Of a DNA stretch of 64,000 nucleotides, positions 26,692-35,390 are shown piece after piece (position 1 is the first letter of the stretch; each line of letters starts with the position of its first letter). The notes under the pieces were generated by a model. It was given only the letters and a program-made list of their open reading frames with translations. It did no database searches and was not told the DNA's origin. The DNA is from Sphingomonas arenae. Its GTDB lineage: Bacteria; Pseudomonadota; Alphaproteobacteria; Sphingomonadales; Sphingomonadaceae. The position numbers were made by a program, and so were the translations under genes. The stretch covers positions 62,001-126,000 of the forward strand of contig NZ_JAFFJU010000003.1 of assembly GCF_016924655.1 (NCBI RefSeq). The letters run 5' to 3'.

Positions 26692-28483
26692 GGTCCTGCT
26701 CGCCGGCGCTGCCGCCCTCGGGCTGACCCTTCCCGCGCTGGCCCAGGAATCCCTGCTCCCGCCAGGCTTTGGCAACGAGGCCGCGCCGCTCCCTCCAGCC
26801 GAACAGCAGCAGCCATCCCAGAACGCCGGCCAGGCTCCCGCTCCCGCTGGGACCACTCGCCCGCGGCCTAGCACGTCAGCCGGCGAAGATGGGGTGGTGG
26901 AGACCAGCGAGGACGAACTGGCCGAGGGAGAGGAGCTGGAGCCGCCACCTCCACCGATCGAGATGCCGGAGAGCGCCCGGCGCGATCCGCGACTGGTGGG
27001 CGCGATCGACCCTGCTGCCGCCGGCCTCGGGTCCGATCCATGGCAGCAGGCGAACGGCACTTACTTGTCCATCCTTATGCGCCGCCTGAACGCGCCGCTG
27101 CCTTCGCGCTGGCTGCACATGACGCTGCGCAACGCGCTGCTGGCCCGCAGCGAGGCGCCGCCCATGGTACATCCAGTGGATTGGGCTGCGGAACGCGCCT
27201 GGCTGCTTCTCCGGATGGGCGAAGCGGACGCCGCCCGGATGATCGTCCAAGGCATCGACGTGGCGGATTTCACGCCCAAGATGACGCAGGTCGCCGTGCA
27301 GGCCGCGCTCGCAACCGCCGATCCGGCGGGACTCTGCCCTCTGCGCGAGAACATGGCGCGGACGGATGCCCGAGTCCTGCCGCTGACACAGGCGATTTGC
27401 GCCGCATTCGAGGGCGAAGCGGCGAGCGCTGCCTCGCAGATCGAACAGGCGCGCCGACGGGGCCGCATCGGCGGCATCGACCTCGTCCTCGCGGACAAGG
27501 TCGTCGGAGCCGGAGCCGACACGGCTCGGGCGGTGACCGTCGAGTGGGAGCCCGTCGAGCAACTGACCAGCTGGCGTTTCGGCCTCGCCACGGCAACCGG
27601 CATGGCTCCGCCAGAACGGCTGATCAACGCCGCCTCTCCGCAGCTCCGGGCCTGGCAGGCGCGAGCACCGATGCTGACGCCCGAGCAGCGGCTCCCTTCC
27701 GCCCGGATCGCCACAGGCCTGGGCGTTTTCTCCTCCTCGGCGCTGGTCGACCTCTACGGCCAGATCTACGACTCGATCGATCCGTCCGACCTAGCCGGAA
27801 CGGACCCCTGGCGCCTGCGGACCGCGTTCGTCGGCCGCGATCCCGATGCGCGGCTGGATGCCATGCGGCGTTTCTGGGACGCGGCCCGGACACCCGTAGA
27901 GCAGCAGGCCGCCTACGCCCTCTTGTCGTTCGCGGCGACCCGCATCGCGCCCGACGCGAAGCGCCAGGATGTAGCCGAGCGGCTCATTGCCTCCATGCTG
28001 GCGGGCGGCTTCGATCAGGAAGCCGCGCGCTGGTCCGCCGCGGTCCGGCAGATGGACGATGAACCGTCCGATCGTGCCTGGGCGCTCCTGGCGCTCGGGA
28101 CTAGGTCGACCGATGTCGACGTAAGCTATGACCGGATCGACGCCTTCATCGGTCGCGACGGCAGCCCCGGCAAACAGCGCAGCCGCCTTCTGCTTGGCGG
28201 TCTTGCCGGAACCGGCCGGATCGACGTCGACACAGCCAACCGGCTCAACCAGCAGCACGGCCTTGGCCTTGGCCGGACCTCGGCATGGTCCCGCCTCACC
28301 GACGATGCGGGGGGCAGGGGGCAAGCCGGGACGGCTGCGCTTCTCGCGGCGATCGGGATGCAGACTTCAACCATGTCGCGCGTCTCCTCCGCCCATGTAT
28401 TCCATGCCCTTGGCGCCCTGCGCCGAGCGGGCATGGAGTACCAGGCGCGGATGATCGCGGCCGAGGCTCTTGCCCGGACGTGA
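26675..28483 (+). CDS. Exported helical protein of unknown function
   Basis: 602 aa from a GTG at 26675; this start places a signal peptide (NKVLLAGAAALGLTLPALAQ) directly at the N terminus, whereas the upstream open frame would not. After the signal lies a Pro/Gln/Glu-rich low-complexity stretch (about residues 30-100), then a long Ala/Leu/Arg-rich, mostly helical region with helix-pair spacing reminiscent of TPR-like solenoids. No catalytic motif is seen. I do not recognise a family. It is locked into an operon with the small membrane protein before it and xerD after it (GTGA overlap), so it may be an envelope factor coexpressed with them. Confidence 0.65.
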   Translation: MTPRNKVLLAGAAALGLTLPALAQESLLPPGFGNEAAPLPPAEQQQPSQNAGQAPAPAGTTRPRPSTSAGEDGVVETSEDELAEGEELEPPPPPIEMPESARRDPRLVGAIDPAAAGLGSDPWQQANGTYLSILMRRLNAPLPSRWLHMTLRNALLARSEAPPMVHPVDWAAERAWLLLRMGEADAARMIVQGIDVADFTPKMTQVAVQAALATADPAGLCPLRENMARTDARVLPLTQAICAAFEGEAASAASQIEQARRRGRIGGIDLVLADKVVGAGADTARAVTVEWEPVEQLTSWRFGLATATGMAPPERLINAASPQLRAWQARAPMLTPEQRLPSARIATGLGVFSSSALVDLYGQIYDSIDPSDLAGTDPWRLRTAFVGRDPDARLDAMRRFWDAARTPVEQQAAYALLSFAATRIAPDAKRQDVAERLIASMLAGGFDQEAARWSAAVRQMDDEPSDRAWALLALGTRSTDVDVSYDRIDAFIGRDGSPGKQRSRLLLGGLAGTGRIDVDTANRLNQQHGLGLGRTSAWSRLTDDAGGRGQAGTAALLAAIGMQTSTMSRVSSAHVFHALGALRRAGMEYQARMIAAEALART

Positions 28484-29370
28484 TCGCCGAGGACCGGGCT
28501 CTGGTCGATCGTTTCCTCGACATGCTCGCCGCGGAAGCGGGAGCTTCCCGCAACACGCTGCTCGCCTACCGCAATGACCTGACCGCCGCTGCCGCGACCT
28601 TGCCATCCTTAGGCCAGGCGGATGCGAAGCAGATTGGGCAGCTCGGCCCGGCGTGGAGCGAACTTTCGCCTTCGACCGTCGCCCGCCGCTCCGCAGCCCT
28701 GCGCCGCTTCTATGGTTTCCTGCACGAGGAAGGGCTCCGGCGCGACGATCCCTCTTCATCGCTCCCGCGTCCGGCGACCGAACGGCCGCTCCCACGCATC
28801 CTTGCCCCGCATGAGGTCGATGCCATGTTCGCGGCGGTGGAGGATCTCGCGTCCAGCGGACGCCCCCTGGCGCTCCGCAACCACGCCCTGCTGGAGCTGC
28901 TCTACGGCTCCGGTCTGCGCGCGACGGAGCTCGTCTCCCTGCCGCGCGGTGCGCTGCGAACGGGGCAACCGTTCCTGATACTGCGCGGCAAGGGCGCGAA
29001 GGAGCGGCTGGTCCCGATCTCCGACCGGGCATTTGCGGCGGTGGAGAAGTGGCTGCCGCACGTGCCTGCGAAGAGCGCGTACCTGTTCCCGGGCGGCAAG
29101 GCGCATCTCAGCCGAGTGCGCTTGTTCCAGCTGGTGCGGGAAATGGCCGCGCTGGCGGGGATCGCTCCGGATCGGGTCAGTCCGCACGTTCTCCGTCACG
29201 CTTTCGCGACCCACCTGCTCGCCGGCGGAGCGGACCTGCGCGTGCTACAGGCGCTGCTCGGGCATGCCGATATCGCGACCACGCAAATCTACACACATGT
29301 GGATACCGGTCGGCTAGTCGAGCTCGTGAATGCTCGCCATCCGCTTGCCACCCGCAGCGCTTCGTCATAG
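28480..29370 (+). CDS. xerD: Tyrosine recombinase XerD
   Basis: 296 aa from the GTG at 28480, overlapping the upstream TGA. With XerC it resolves chromosome dimers at dif. The N-terminal SAM-like DNA-binding domain (VDRFLDMLAAEAGASRNTLLAYRNDL) precedes the catalytic domain with the tyrosine recombinase set: Arg in YGSGLRATELV, Lys in LRGKGAKERLVP, His-x-x-Arg in HVLRHAFATHLL, His in LGHADIATTQIYTHV with nucleophile Tyr in the same stretch. Length and the context of accA fit the housekeeping XerD rather than a phage integrase. Confidence 0.93.
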   Translation: MIAEDRALVDRFLDMLAAEAGASRNTLLAYRNDLTAAAATLPSLGQADAKQIGQLGPAWSELSPSTVARRSAALRRFYGFLHEEGLRRDDPSSSLPRPATERPLPRILAPHEVDAMFAAVEDLASSGRPLALRNHALLELLYGSGLRATELVSLPRGALRTGQPFLILRGKGAKERLVPISDRAFAAVEKWLPHVPAKSAYLFPGGKAHLSRVRLFQLVREMAALAGIAPDRVSPHVLRHAFATHLLAGGADLRVLQALLGHADIATTQIYTHVDTGRLVELVNARHPLATRSASS

Positions 29371-29382
29371 GGCCGCGCCCGC

Positions 29383-30327
29383 ATGCGGACCTACCTGGAC
29401 TTCGAAAAGCCGATCGCCGAGCTCGAGACGCGCGTCGCCGAACTGCGCGAGACCGCCAGTTCGGGCGAGATCGATATCGATGCCGAGATCGAACGGCTGG
29501 AGATCAAGGCCGACCGACTGCTCAGGGACACCTACTCCCGGCTGACGCCCTGGCAGAAGGCACTGGTCGCCCGTCACCCGGATCGGCCGCATTTCAAGGA
29601 TTACGTCGCGGGGCTGGTCGACGACTTCGTGCCTCTGGCAGGCGATCGCGGCTTCGCGGACGACCCAGCGATCCTTGGCGGCCTTGGCCGGATCGATGGT
29701 CAGCGCGTGCTCATCATGGGGCACGAGAAGGGCGATGACACCGCCAGCCGGCTCAAGCACAACTTCGGCATGGCCAAGCCCGAGGGCTATCGCAAGGCGA
29801 TCCGCATGATGCAGCTGGCGGAGCGGTTCGGTCTTCCGGTGGTCAGCCTCGTCGACACACCCGGAGCCTTCCCGGGCGTGCAGGCAGAGGAACGTGGCCA
29901 GGCGGAGGCCATTGCCCGTTCGACGGAGCAGTGCCTGTCCCTCCGCGTGCCCATGATCGCGGTCGTGGTCGGTGAGGGCGGGTCTGGCGGCGCGGTTGCG
30001 ATCGCCGCAGCCAATCGCGTGATGATGTTCGAGCATGCGGTTTATTCAGTGATCTCGCCCGAGGGCTGTGCGTCCATCCTCTGGCGCACCGCCGACAAGG
30101 CAGCGGAGGCGGCCGAGGCCATGCGCATCACGGCCGGCGACCTCCAATCGTTAGGGGTCATCGATCGCATCGTGCCCGAACCGCTCGGCGGTGCGCATCG
30201 CAACCCTGGCGAAGCCACCGCCAACCTGAAGCACGCGATCGTGGAGGAGCTTGGGGCACTTGCCGGTCGTTCCGGGGAAGAACTGCTCAAGCAGCGACGG
30301 GACAAGTTCCTGAGCATGGGTCTCTAG
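29383..30327 (+). CDS. accA: Acetyl-CoA carboxylase carboxyltransferase subunit alpha
   Basis: 314 aa, the normal AccA length. With AccD it transfers CO2 from carboxybiotin to acetyl-CoA, the first committed step of fatty acid synthesis. Signatures are the N-terminal [58 protein letters not shown] and [23 protein letters not shown] (acyl-CoA/oxyanion region). It lies 12 bp after xerD and may share its transcript. Confidence 0.97.
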   Translation: MRTYLDFEKPIAELETRVAELRETASSGEIDIDAEIERLEIKADRLLRDTYSRLTPWQKALVARHPDRPHFKDYVAGLVDDFVPLAGDRGFADDPAILGGLGRIDGQRVLIMGHEKGDDTASRLKHNFGMAKPEGYRKAIRMMQLAERFGLPVVSLVDTPGAFPGVQAEERGQAEAIARSTEQCLSLRVPMIAVVVGEGGSGGAVAIAAANRVMMFEHAVYSVISPEGCASILWRTADKAAEAAEAMRITAGDLQSLGVIDRIVPEPLGGAHRNPGEATANLKHAIVEELGALAGRSGEELLKQRRDKFLSMGL

Positions 30328-30402
30328 GGACAGTCAGGAACCCGAACAGCCGGATTGCCGTTCATGAGAGCGAAAAGCTCTTCTGATTAAAAGGCGATCA
30401 CC

Positions 30403-31872
30403 ATGCGTAAGTCCTTGCTATTCTTTACTGTCGCCGCCGTTGCCGTCACTCCGGCGGCCCTGTCCGCGCAGTCGGCGTACCGCAATCTGCCTGCCCGCTA
30501 TGTACAGGAGGCGCAGCAGCAGCACGGCGAACTGGTCCAGGAATTCGGCGGCGCCGAGACGGGCCCGCGAGCCGCCTACGTGGACAGTGTGGGGCGTCGC
30601 GTCGCCGCCTATTCCGGTGTGAACCCCTCGGCCTATCGCTTCACCAATCTCAATAGTGCCGTAGAGAACGCCTTTGCGGTCCCTGGCGGCTACATCTACA
30701 TCACGCGGCAATTGATGGGCCTCATGAACGATGAAGCGGAGCTCGCCTTCGTCCTCGGGCATGAAGTGGGACACGTCGCCGCCAACCACGCCCAGGCGCG
30801 GCAGTCCGCGGCAACCCGCAACTCCATCGGCGGGATCCTGGGAGCCATCCTGGGTAGCGTCATTGGTGGTGGCTTCGGCGATCTCATCAGCCAGACGTTC
30901 CAGACCGGCTCGCAGCTGCGGACTCTCAGCTTCAGCCGCAATCAGGAATATGACGCGGACCGGCTCGGTATCAATTACCTGACCCGCGCCGGCTACGATC
31001 CGGCGGCGTCCGCCAGCATGCTCGCCGCTCTCGGCCGCGCGACGGCACTGGAAGCGCGGGTGCAGGGGCAGACGAACCGTTCCACGCCGGAATGGGCTAG
31101 CACCCACCCGCTTTCCGAAAATCGGACGCGCCAGGCTCTCGCGGATGCGCAGCGGACCGGTCGGGCAGGGCAGGGACTGCGCAATCGCGACCAGTTCCTC
31201 AATCAGCTGGAGGGCACGGTCGTCGACGACGATCCCGCGCAGGGAATTATCGATGGGCGGACCTTTACCCATCCGGACCTGCGGCTGCAGTTCACCGTTC
31301 CGACGGGTTACCTGATGCAGAACAGCACGAGCGCCGTGACCATCGAGGGAGCGGCGGGCAAGGCACAGTTCTCCACCGCCCGATACAATGGCGACATGCA
31401 GTCCTATATCGCGGGTGTCGTGCAGTCCCTGACGGGCGGACGCACGCAGTTGCAAGTCCTCGACCAGCGGCTGACCACCGTGAACGGCTTGCGGACCGCT
31501 TATCTCATCAGCCGCGCGAACACGTCATCGGGCGCGGTTGACGTCAGTGTCTTCGCTTACGAATTCAGTCCGACGCAGGCGTACCACTTCGTCATGCTGA
31601 CCCGCGGCGGTCAGGGCGTGGGCCCGTTCACTCCGATGGTGAACTCGCTGCGCCGTATCTCGGGATCCGAAGCGGCGCAGATCCGCCCGAGAGTGATCGA
31701 CGTGGTGACCGTGCGCCCCGGGGAGACGGTGCAATCGCTTGCGAGCCGGATGGCCTACCGCAACTTTCAGGTCGAGCGGTTCCTGTCGCTGAACGGGCTT
31801 GCGGCGAACAGCCGCCTGGTGCCGGGCCAGCGGGTCAAGCTCGTGGTCTACGGGACACGTGCCTACACCTGA
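30403..31872 (+). CDS. Secreted M48 family metalloprotease with C-terminal LysM-like domain
   Basis: 489 aa with a signal peptide (ending ALSAQS). The zinc site HEVGH is at about residues 120-124, with the third ligand in NQEYDADRLGINYL (Glu of EYDAD). This is the M48C (BepA/YfgC-like) type that degrades misfolded outer-membrane proteins. The middle (about 285-415) is a beta-rich domain with no clear name, and residues about 430-487 (VRPGETVQSLASRM to VPGQRVKLVVYG) form a LysM-like fold that could bind peptidoglycan. Periplasmic location is inferred. It is monocistronic, ending at a bidirectional hairpin. Confidence 0.88.
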   Translation: MRKSLLFFTVAAVAVTPAALSAQSAYRNLPARYVQEAQQQHGELVQEFGGAETGPRAAYVDSVGRRVAAYSGVNPSAYRFTNLNSAVENAFAVPGGYIYITRQLMGLMNDEAELAFVLGHEVGHVAANHAQARQSAATRNSIGGILGAILGSVIGGGFGDLISQTFQTGSQLRTLSFSRNQEYDADRLGINYLTRAGYDPAASASMLAALGRATALEARVQGQTNRSTPEWASTHPLSENRTRQALADAQRTGRAGQGLRNRDQFLNQLEGTVVDDDPAQGIIDGRTFTHPDLRLQFTVPTGYLMQNSTSAVTIEGAAGKAQFSTARYNGDMQSYIAGVVQSLTGGRTQLQVLDQRLTTVNGLRTAYLISRANTSSGAVDVSVFAYEFSPTQAYHFVMLTRGGQGVGPFTPMVNSLRRISGSEAAQIRPRVIDVVTVRPGETVQSLASRMAYRNFQVERFLSLNGLAANSRLVPGQRVKLVVYGTRAYT

Positions 31873-31898
31873 TCTCGGCTAACCATAGAGAAGTGAGC

Positions 31899-31924
31899 AA
31901 GGCGCGTTCTGCGGAGCGCGCCTT
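31899..31924. terminator. Bidirectional hairpin between M48 protease and flp genes
   Basis: AAGGCGCG (31899-31906) pairs perfectly with CGCGCCTT (31917-31924). On the plus strand it is followed by TTTAC; on the minus strand the stop codon of the flp gene overlaps the arm. It sits between the two convergent genes and probably terminates both. Confidence 0.5.
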
Positions 31925-32109
31925 TACTTCATGGCGTCGGCAACCTTGGTGGCGGTCTTGCCCCAGCTGCCGTTGACTCCCCCGCCAAGTGCGGAAAGTC
32001 CGCCCATCATGCCCAGGGCGATGAGAGCGACGATGAGTCCGTATTCGATCGCAGTTGCCCCGTGCTGGTCACGGCGCAATCTGCGCAACATCAATAGGAT
32101 AGCGTCCAC
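31924..32109 (-). CDS. flp: Flp family type IVb pilin
   Basis: 61 aa from a GTG at 32109, chosen because AGGAGG sits five bases before it. The leader ends in RRDQHG and is followed by ATAIEYGLIVALIA: the G/A cleavage site, the Glu at mature position 5 and the hydrophobic stem are all typical of Flp pilins processed by a TadV/CpaA peptidase. Flp pili serve surface attachment. No cpa/tad genes are in the window, so this is an isolated pilin gene that must rely on machinery elsewhere. Confidence 0.85.
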   Translation of the reverse strand: MDAILLMLRRLRRDQHGATAIEYGLIVALIALGMMGGLSALGGGVNGSWGKTATKVADAMK

Positions 32110-32195
32110 GCCACCCTCCTCTGGTCCACGTCCACGGAGCAGAAGTATCGCCAAAAGGTAAACGAGTGGTGGGCGGAGCGAAGTTAGGCTCCTGT

Positions 32196-32951
32196 TTACC
32201 AGCTTTCCCCGCTAGCGGGCGTCCACGCCGCGAAGTTGATGATCTCCACGGTCTCCATGGTGCCGGACTCATCCCCCAGCTTTGCAAAAGCCTGCCGCGC
32301 CGCGTTCAGCGCCGCTCGCCCAAGCGGGCGTGGGGCACGGGACAGGAGGACATTCGTTGCGCCCATGCCGCGAAGGTCGCGGATCAGGTCGTCGAAGCGC
32401 CGGTAGCGAAGCCGTACCCGGTCAATGTCCACGACCGGCATGGTGAAGCCTGCGTCCTGCAAAAGGCCGGCAAAGGCCGAGGCTTCGACCCGAGGATGAA
32501 CACGCGGGCTCACCCCACTGCCTGTCGCCTGATCGGCCGCAAGCATGACGCTGCGCAGCACCGGCAGGCTCTCGTTGCCGGGGAAGGCGCCGACGGCCAG
32601 GCCATTGCTTTCGAGCGTGGCCCGGATCACCCGAAGGAACAATGGAAGCTCGTTCGTGGTCTCCAGCTGTCCAAGCACGACGCACAGGTCGAAGCTGCCC
32701 GGTTCAACGGACACCAGCTCTTCCAGGTTGCTGATTGAAACCAGTTCCTCAGCCGACACGCTGAACCGCTCTGTCCAGGATGCATCCGCGAGCCCAATGA
32801 GCAGCGCACGCCGGAAGCGACGTTGGATGAACGAAAGCCGGTCCTGCAGATCCTCGACTGCGCGCTCCGCCAAGAAGAGGACCGGACCTTTGCGCAGGGC
32901 GCGTTGCCGGCGCAGCGCACGCGCCGCTTCATCGAACAGGGGCTGGCTCAT
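32196..32951 (-). CDS. SAM-dependent methyltransferase-like protein
   Basis: 251 aa. The length, N terminus (PLFDEAARALRRQRALRKGPVLFLAERAVEDL) and helix-rich C-terminal half fit the BioC/NDUFAF5-like class of proteins in alphaproteobacteria. The SAM-binding glycine loop is weak (RALLIGLADASWTERF), with no GxGxG, so enzymatic activity is uncertain. It is transcribed away from comF; its start is 41 bp from the comF GTG (8 bp if the earlier start is used), so promoters overlap. Confidence 0.6.
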   Translation of the reverse strand: MSQPLFDEAARALRRQRALRKGPVLFLAERAVEDLQDRLSFIQRRFRRALLIGLADASWTERFSVSAEELVSISNLEELVSVEPGSFDLCVVLGQLETTNELPLFLRVIRATLESNGLAVGAFPGNESLPVLRSVMLAADQATGSGVSPRVHPRVEASAFAGLLQDAGFTMPVVDIDRVRLRYRRFDDLIRDLRGMGATNVLLSRAPRPLGRAALNAARQAFAKLGDESGTMETVEIINFAAWTPASGESW

Positions 32952-32992
32952 GCCCTCTTGTGCGGCTGGGCCGGGCCGGGAACAAGGGCCAC

Positions 32993-33730
32993 GTGATCCC
33001 AGGCACCGTTCTTGGCCGCGCCGGCCGCATTCTCCTCGACTTCGCGCTTCCGCCGCGCTGCGCCGCGTGCGGCACGATTGTCGCCGATGTGGATCTCTTC
33101 TGCGGCAGTTGCTGGCCGGAGATCCACTTCCTTTCCGGCGGATGCCAGCGCTGCGCGCAGCCGCTCGAAGCGACGGAGGCCGAGTTGTGCGGTGCCTGTC
33201 ACGTTGACGCGGGCGCGCTCGACCGCATCCGAGCCGCCGTCGAGTATGGCGAGGCGGCGCGTTCCATCGCCATTCGCCTGAAGTACGGCCGCAAGACGGG
33301 GCTCGCGCGAACCATGGCGGCTTACATGCGCCGCCCGCTCGGTGATCTCCCGCCCGATGCGCTGCTGGTACCCGTCCCGCTCCATCGCGTGCGCTTGTGG
33401 GAACGGGGCTTCAACCAGGCGGCCTTGATTGCTCGCCAACTGCAGAAGACCAGCGGCAATCCGGCCGACATGATGCTGCTCCAGCGGGTCAAGCGCACAC
33501 CCAAGCTCAAGGGCATGAGCCCTGCCGAGCGACGTCGTGCGGTGTCCGGTGCGTTCGCCGTGCGCCAAGGTCAGGAGGTGAGGGGCCGCTCGATCATCCT
33601 CGTGGACGATGTGTACACCACCGGCAGCACGGCGGAGGCCTGCGCCAGGCTGCTGAAACGAAAAGGGGCGGCGAGCGTCGACCTCATCGCCTGGGCCCGC
33701 GTCGTGCGTCCGACAGTGGTCAATGGCTGA
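32993..33730 (+). CDS. comF: ComF family phosphoribosyltransferase-like protein
   Basis: 245 aa from a GTG at 32993, preceded by AAGGG; a GTG at 32960 is an alternative. The N terminus carries a zinc-ribbon with Cys pairs (CAACG, CGSCW, CQRCAQ, CGACH), and the C-terminal half is a PRTase domain with the PRPP-like motif ILVDDVYTTGSTAEACARLLK and LVPVPLHRVRLWERGFNQA. ComF proteins take part in uptake or handling of DNA during transformation in competent bacteria; in non-competent species the role is unclear. The next gene is grxC. Confidence 0.9.
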   Translation: MIPGTVLGRAGRILLDFALPPRCAACGTIVADVDLFCGSCWPEIHFLSGGCQRCAQPLEATEAELCGACHVDAGALDRIRAAVEYGEAARSIAIRLKYGRKTGLARTMAAYMRRPLGDLPPDALLVPVPLHRVRLWERGFNQAALIARQLQKTSGNPADMMLLQRVKRTPKLKGMSPAERRRAVSGAFAVRQGQEVRGRSIILVDDVYTTGSTAEACARLLKRKGAASVDLIAWARVVRPTVVNG

Positions 33731-33765
33731 GCCGACCCTACATAGAGCGTGAAGGAGAATGTTCG

Positions 33766-34020
33766 TTGCCGACTGTTGAGATGTACCTGAAATCCACCTG
33801 CCCCTACTGCATTCGCGCACAGGCGCTGTTGGCCCGCAAGGGCGTCGACGTGGTCGAATATAATCTCGATCGGGGCGGCCCGAAGCGTGACGAAATGATC
33901 GAGCGCTCCGGCCGCATGACCGTGCCGCAGATTTTCATCGACGGGCGGCACGTCGGCGGCTGTGATGACCTTCACGATCTCGAACGAAGCGGCGAACTGG
34001 ACGGTCTGCTCGCCGCGTGA
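33766..34020 (+). CDS. grxC: Glutaredoxin (GrxC type)
   Basis: 84 aa from a TTG at 33766, placed eight bases after a GAAGGAG ribosome site. The redox motif is CPYC (Cys12, Cys15) in LKSTCPYCIRAQ; MTVPQIFIDGRHVGGCDDL gives the cis-Pro and glutathione-binding loop. It reduces disulfides and protein-glutathione mixed disulfides. Its TGA overlaps the GTG of the nitrilase gene. Confidence 0.93.
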   Translation: MPTVEMYLKSTCPYCIRAQALLARKGVDVVEYNLDRGGPKRDEMIERSGRMTVPQIFIDGRHVGGCDDLHDLERSGELDGLLAA

Positions 34021-34847
34021 CCCGGATCGCTCTTCTCCAGGCCCAAAGTGGGATCGAACCGGCCCGCAATGCCGAGGCGCTGGTCGAGGCCGTGCATGCC
34101 GCGGCGCGGGGTGGGGCGGAGATGATCTTCACGCCCGAGATGTCGGGCCTCCTTGACCGCGATCGTGAGCGCGTAGCCGCCAAGGTCGTCCCCGAGGACG
34201 AGGACGAGGTGCTCGCGGCCGTTGCCGCCGCCGCGCGCGAGGCTGGGATCTGGGTTCACCTCGGCTCCCTCGCCCTCCGGAGGCCTGACGGTCGTCTCGC
34301 CAACCGCGGCTTCGTGATCGACCCGTGCGGCGAAGTGCGCGCCCGTTATGACAAGATCCACCTGTTCGATGTCGACCTGCCGACCGGCGAGAGCTGGCGC
34401 GAGTCGGCGGTCTATGCGCCGGGCGAGCGGCTCGTCGTCGTGGAGGGGACGCCGGTCGGCAGCCTCGGCCTGGCGATCTGCTACGACCTCCGCTTCCCCG
34501 CACTTTTCGCGGCGCTGGCAGAGGCCGGAGCCCAGACGATCTCCGTGCCCGCAGCCTTCACTGTCCCAACCGGCCAAGCGCATTGGCAGGTCCTGCTGCG
34601 CGCTCGGGCGATCGAAGCGGGCCTGTTCATCGTCGCAGCCGCGCAGGCAGGCCGGCACGAGGACGGCCGCGAGACCTACGGACACAGTCTGGTTGCCGAT
34701 CCCTGGGGTGAGGTTCTGCTGGAGATGGACGATCAACCGGGCCTGGCATTCGCGGACCTCCATCTTGGCCGTCTTGATGAGGTGCGGAGCCGCGTTCCGG
34801 CTCTGAGCCATCGTCGGCCCATGCCGCGCGTCGAGACCGTCCGTTGA
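34017..34847 (+). CDS. Carbon-nitrogen hydrolase (nitrilase superfamily, Nit1-like)
   Basis: 276 aa from a GTG overlapping the grxC stop. The Glu-Lys-Cys triad of the superfamily is visible: Glu in IFTPEMSGLL, Lys in RYDKIHLFDVDLP, Cys in LGLAICYDLRFP. The closest group by sequence feel is the deaminated-glutathione amidase / omega-amidase (Nit1/Nit2) type. The grxC neighbour makes the deaminated glutathione idea attractive but this is inference. The stop overlaps the TTG of the DUF1178 gene. Confidence 0.87.
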   Translation: MTRIALLQAQSGIEPARNAEALVEAVHAAARGGAEMIFTPEMSGLLDRDRERVAAKVVPEDEDEVLAAVAAAAREAGIWVHLGSLALRRPDGRLANRGFVIDPCGEVRARYDKIHLFDVDLPTGESWRESAVYAPGERLVVVEGTPVGSLGLAICYDLRFPALFAALAEAGAQTISVPAAFTVPTGQAHWQVLLRARAIEAGLFIVAAAQAGRHEDGRETYGHSLVADPWGEVLLEMDDQPGLAFADLHLGRLDEVRSRVPALSHRRPMPRVETVR

Positions 34848-35257
34848 TCGTCTACGATCTTCTCTGCGGCTCCGGCGGTCACGTGTTCGAAGCCTGGTTC
34901 GGGTCGAGTAGCGACTATGACGACCAATGTGCGCGAGGCCTTCTGAGTTGTCCGATGTGCGGTTCGGACGAGATCGGCAAGGCGCCGATGGCTCCGGCCG
35001 TGCGCCCATCCGGCGTCGTCCCGGATGCGAAGGCCATGCTCGCCGCCCTTGCCGCCGCACAGGCGAAGGCGCTCGAAAACTCCACCTGGGTGGGCGGGCG
35101 CTTTGTGGATGAAGCGCGGGCCATGCACTTGGGGGAGGTCGACCACCGGCCGATCCACGGCCAGGCCACCCTCGCCGACGCACGATCGCTTGCCGAGGAG
35201 GGTGTTCCCATCGCGCCGCTGCCCCTTCCGGTGGTTCCGCCAGAGGAAGCGAATTGA
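34844..35257 (+). CDS. DUF1178 family protein
   Basis: 137 aa from a TTG overlapping the previous stop (TTGA). The N terminus MIVYDLLCGSGGHVFEAWFGSSSDYDDQ with the later CPMCGSDEI is the DUF1178 signature; C..C pairs (LLCG and CPMC) suggest metal binding by a zinc-ribbon-like fold. Function is unknown. It ends the grxC-nit-DUF1178 string; tRNA-Arg follows 36 bp later on the same strand. Confidence 0.88.
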   Translation: MIVYDLLCGSGGHVFEAWFGSSSDYDDQCARGLLSCPMCGSDEIGKAPMAPAVRPSGVVPDAKAMLAALAAAQAKALENSTWVGGRFVDEARAMHLGEVDHRPIHGQATLADARSLAEEGVPIAPLPLPVVPPEEAN

Positions 35258-35292
35258 TTCGAAGTGTCCCCCTCCTGTAGGGCAGGGGCCAA

Positions 35293-35369
35293 GGCCCCGT
35301 AGCTCAGCAGGATAGAGCGCCGGATTCCTAATCCGTAGGTCACTGGTTCGAATCCAGTCGGGGTCACCA
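35293..35369 (+). tRNA. tRNA-Arg (anticodon CCT)
   Basis: 77 nt cloverleaf. Acceptor GGCCCCG pairs with CGGGGTC, the D region has GCTCAGCAGGATAGAGC, the anticodon stem-loop is CCGGATTCCTAATCCG with anticodon CCT at 35327-35329, and the T loop is GGTTCGAATCC. The CCA end is encoded. It reads AGG codons, which should be rare in such a GC-rich genome. Confidence 0.97.
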
Positions 35370-35390
35370 CCACTGCAGGGGAGCAGGCAC

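Noticed and set aside
28480-29370. XerD as a mobile-element integrase
   Set aside because: Length, coupling to neighbours and accA context fit housekeeping XerD; no att-like duplication or phage gene was seen, and the tRNA at 35293 is not beside it.
30367-30381. AGAGC-GAAAA-GCTCT hairpin after accA
   Set aside because: The five-pair stem is short and weak, with only a modest T content after it, so no terminator was listed.
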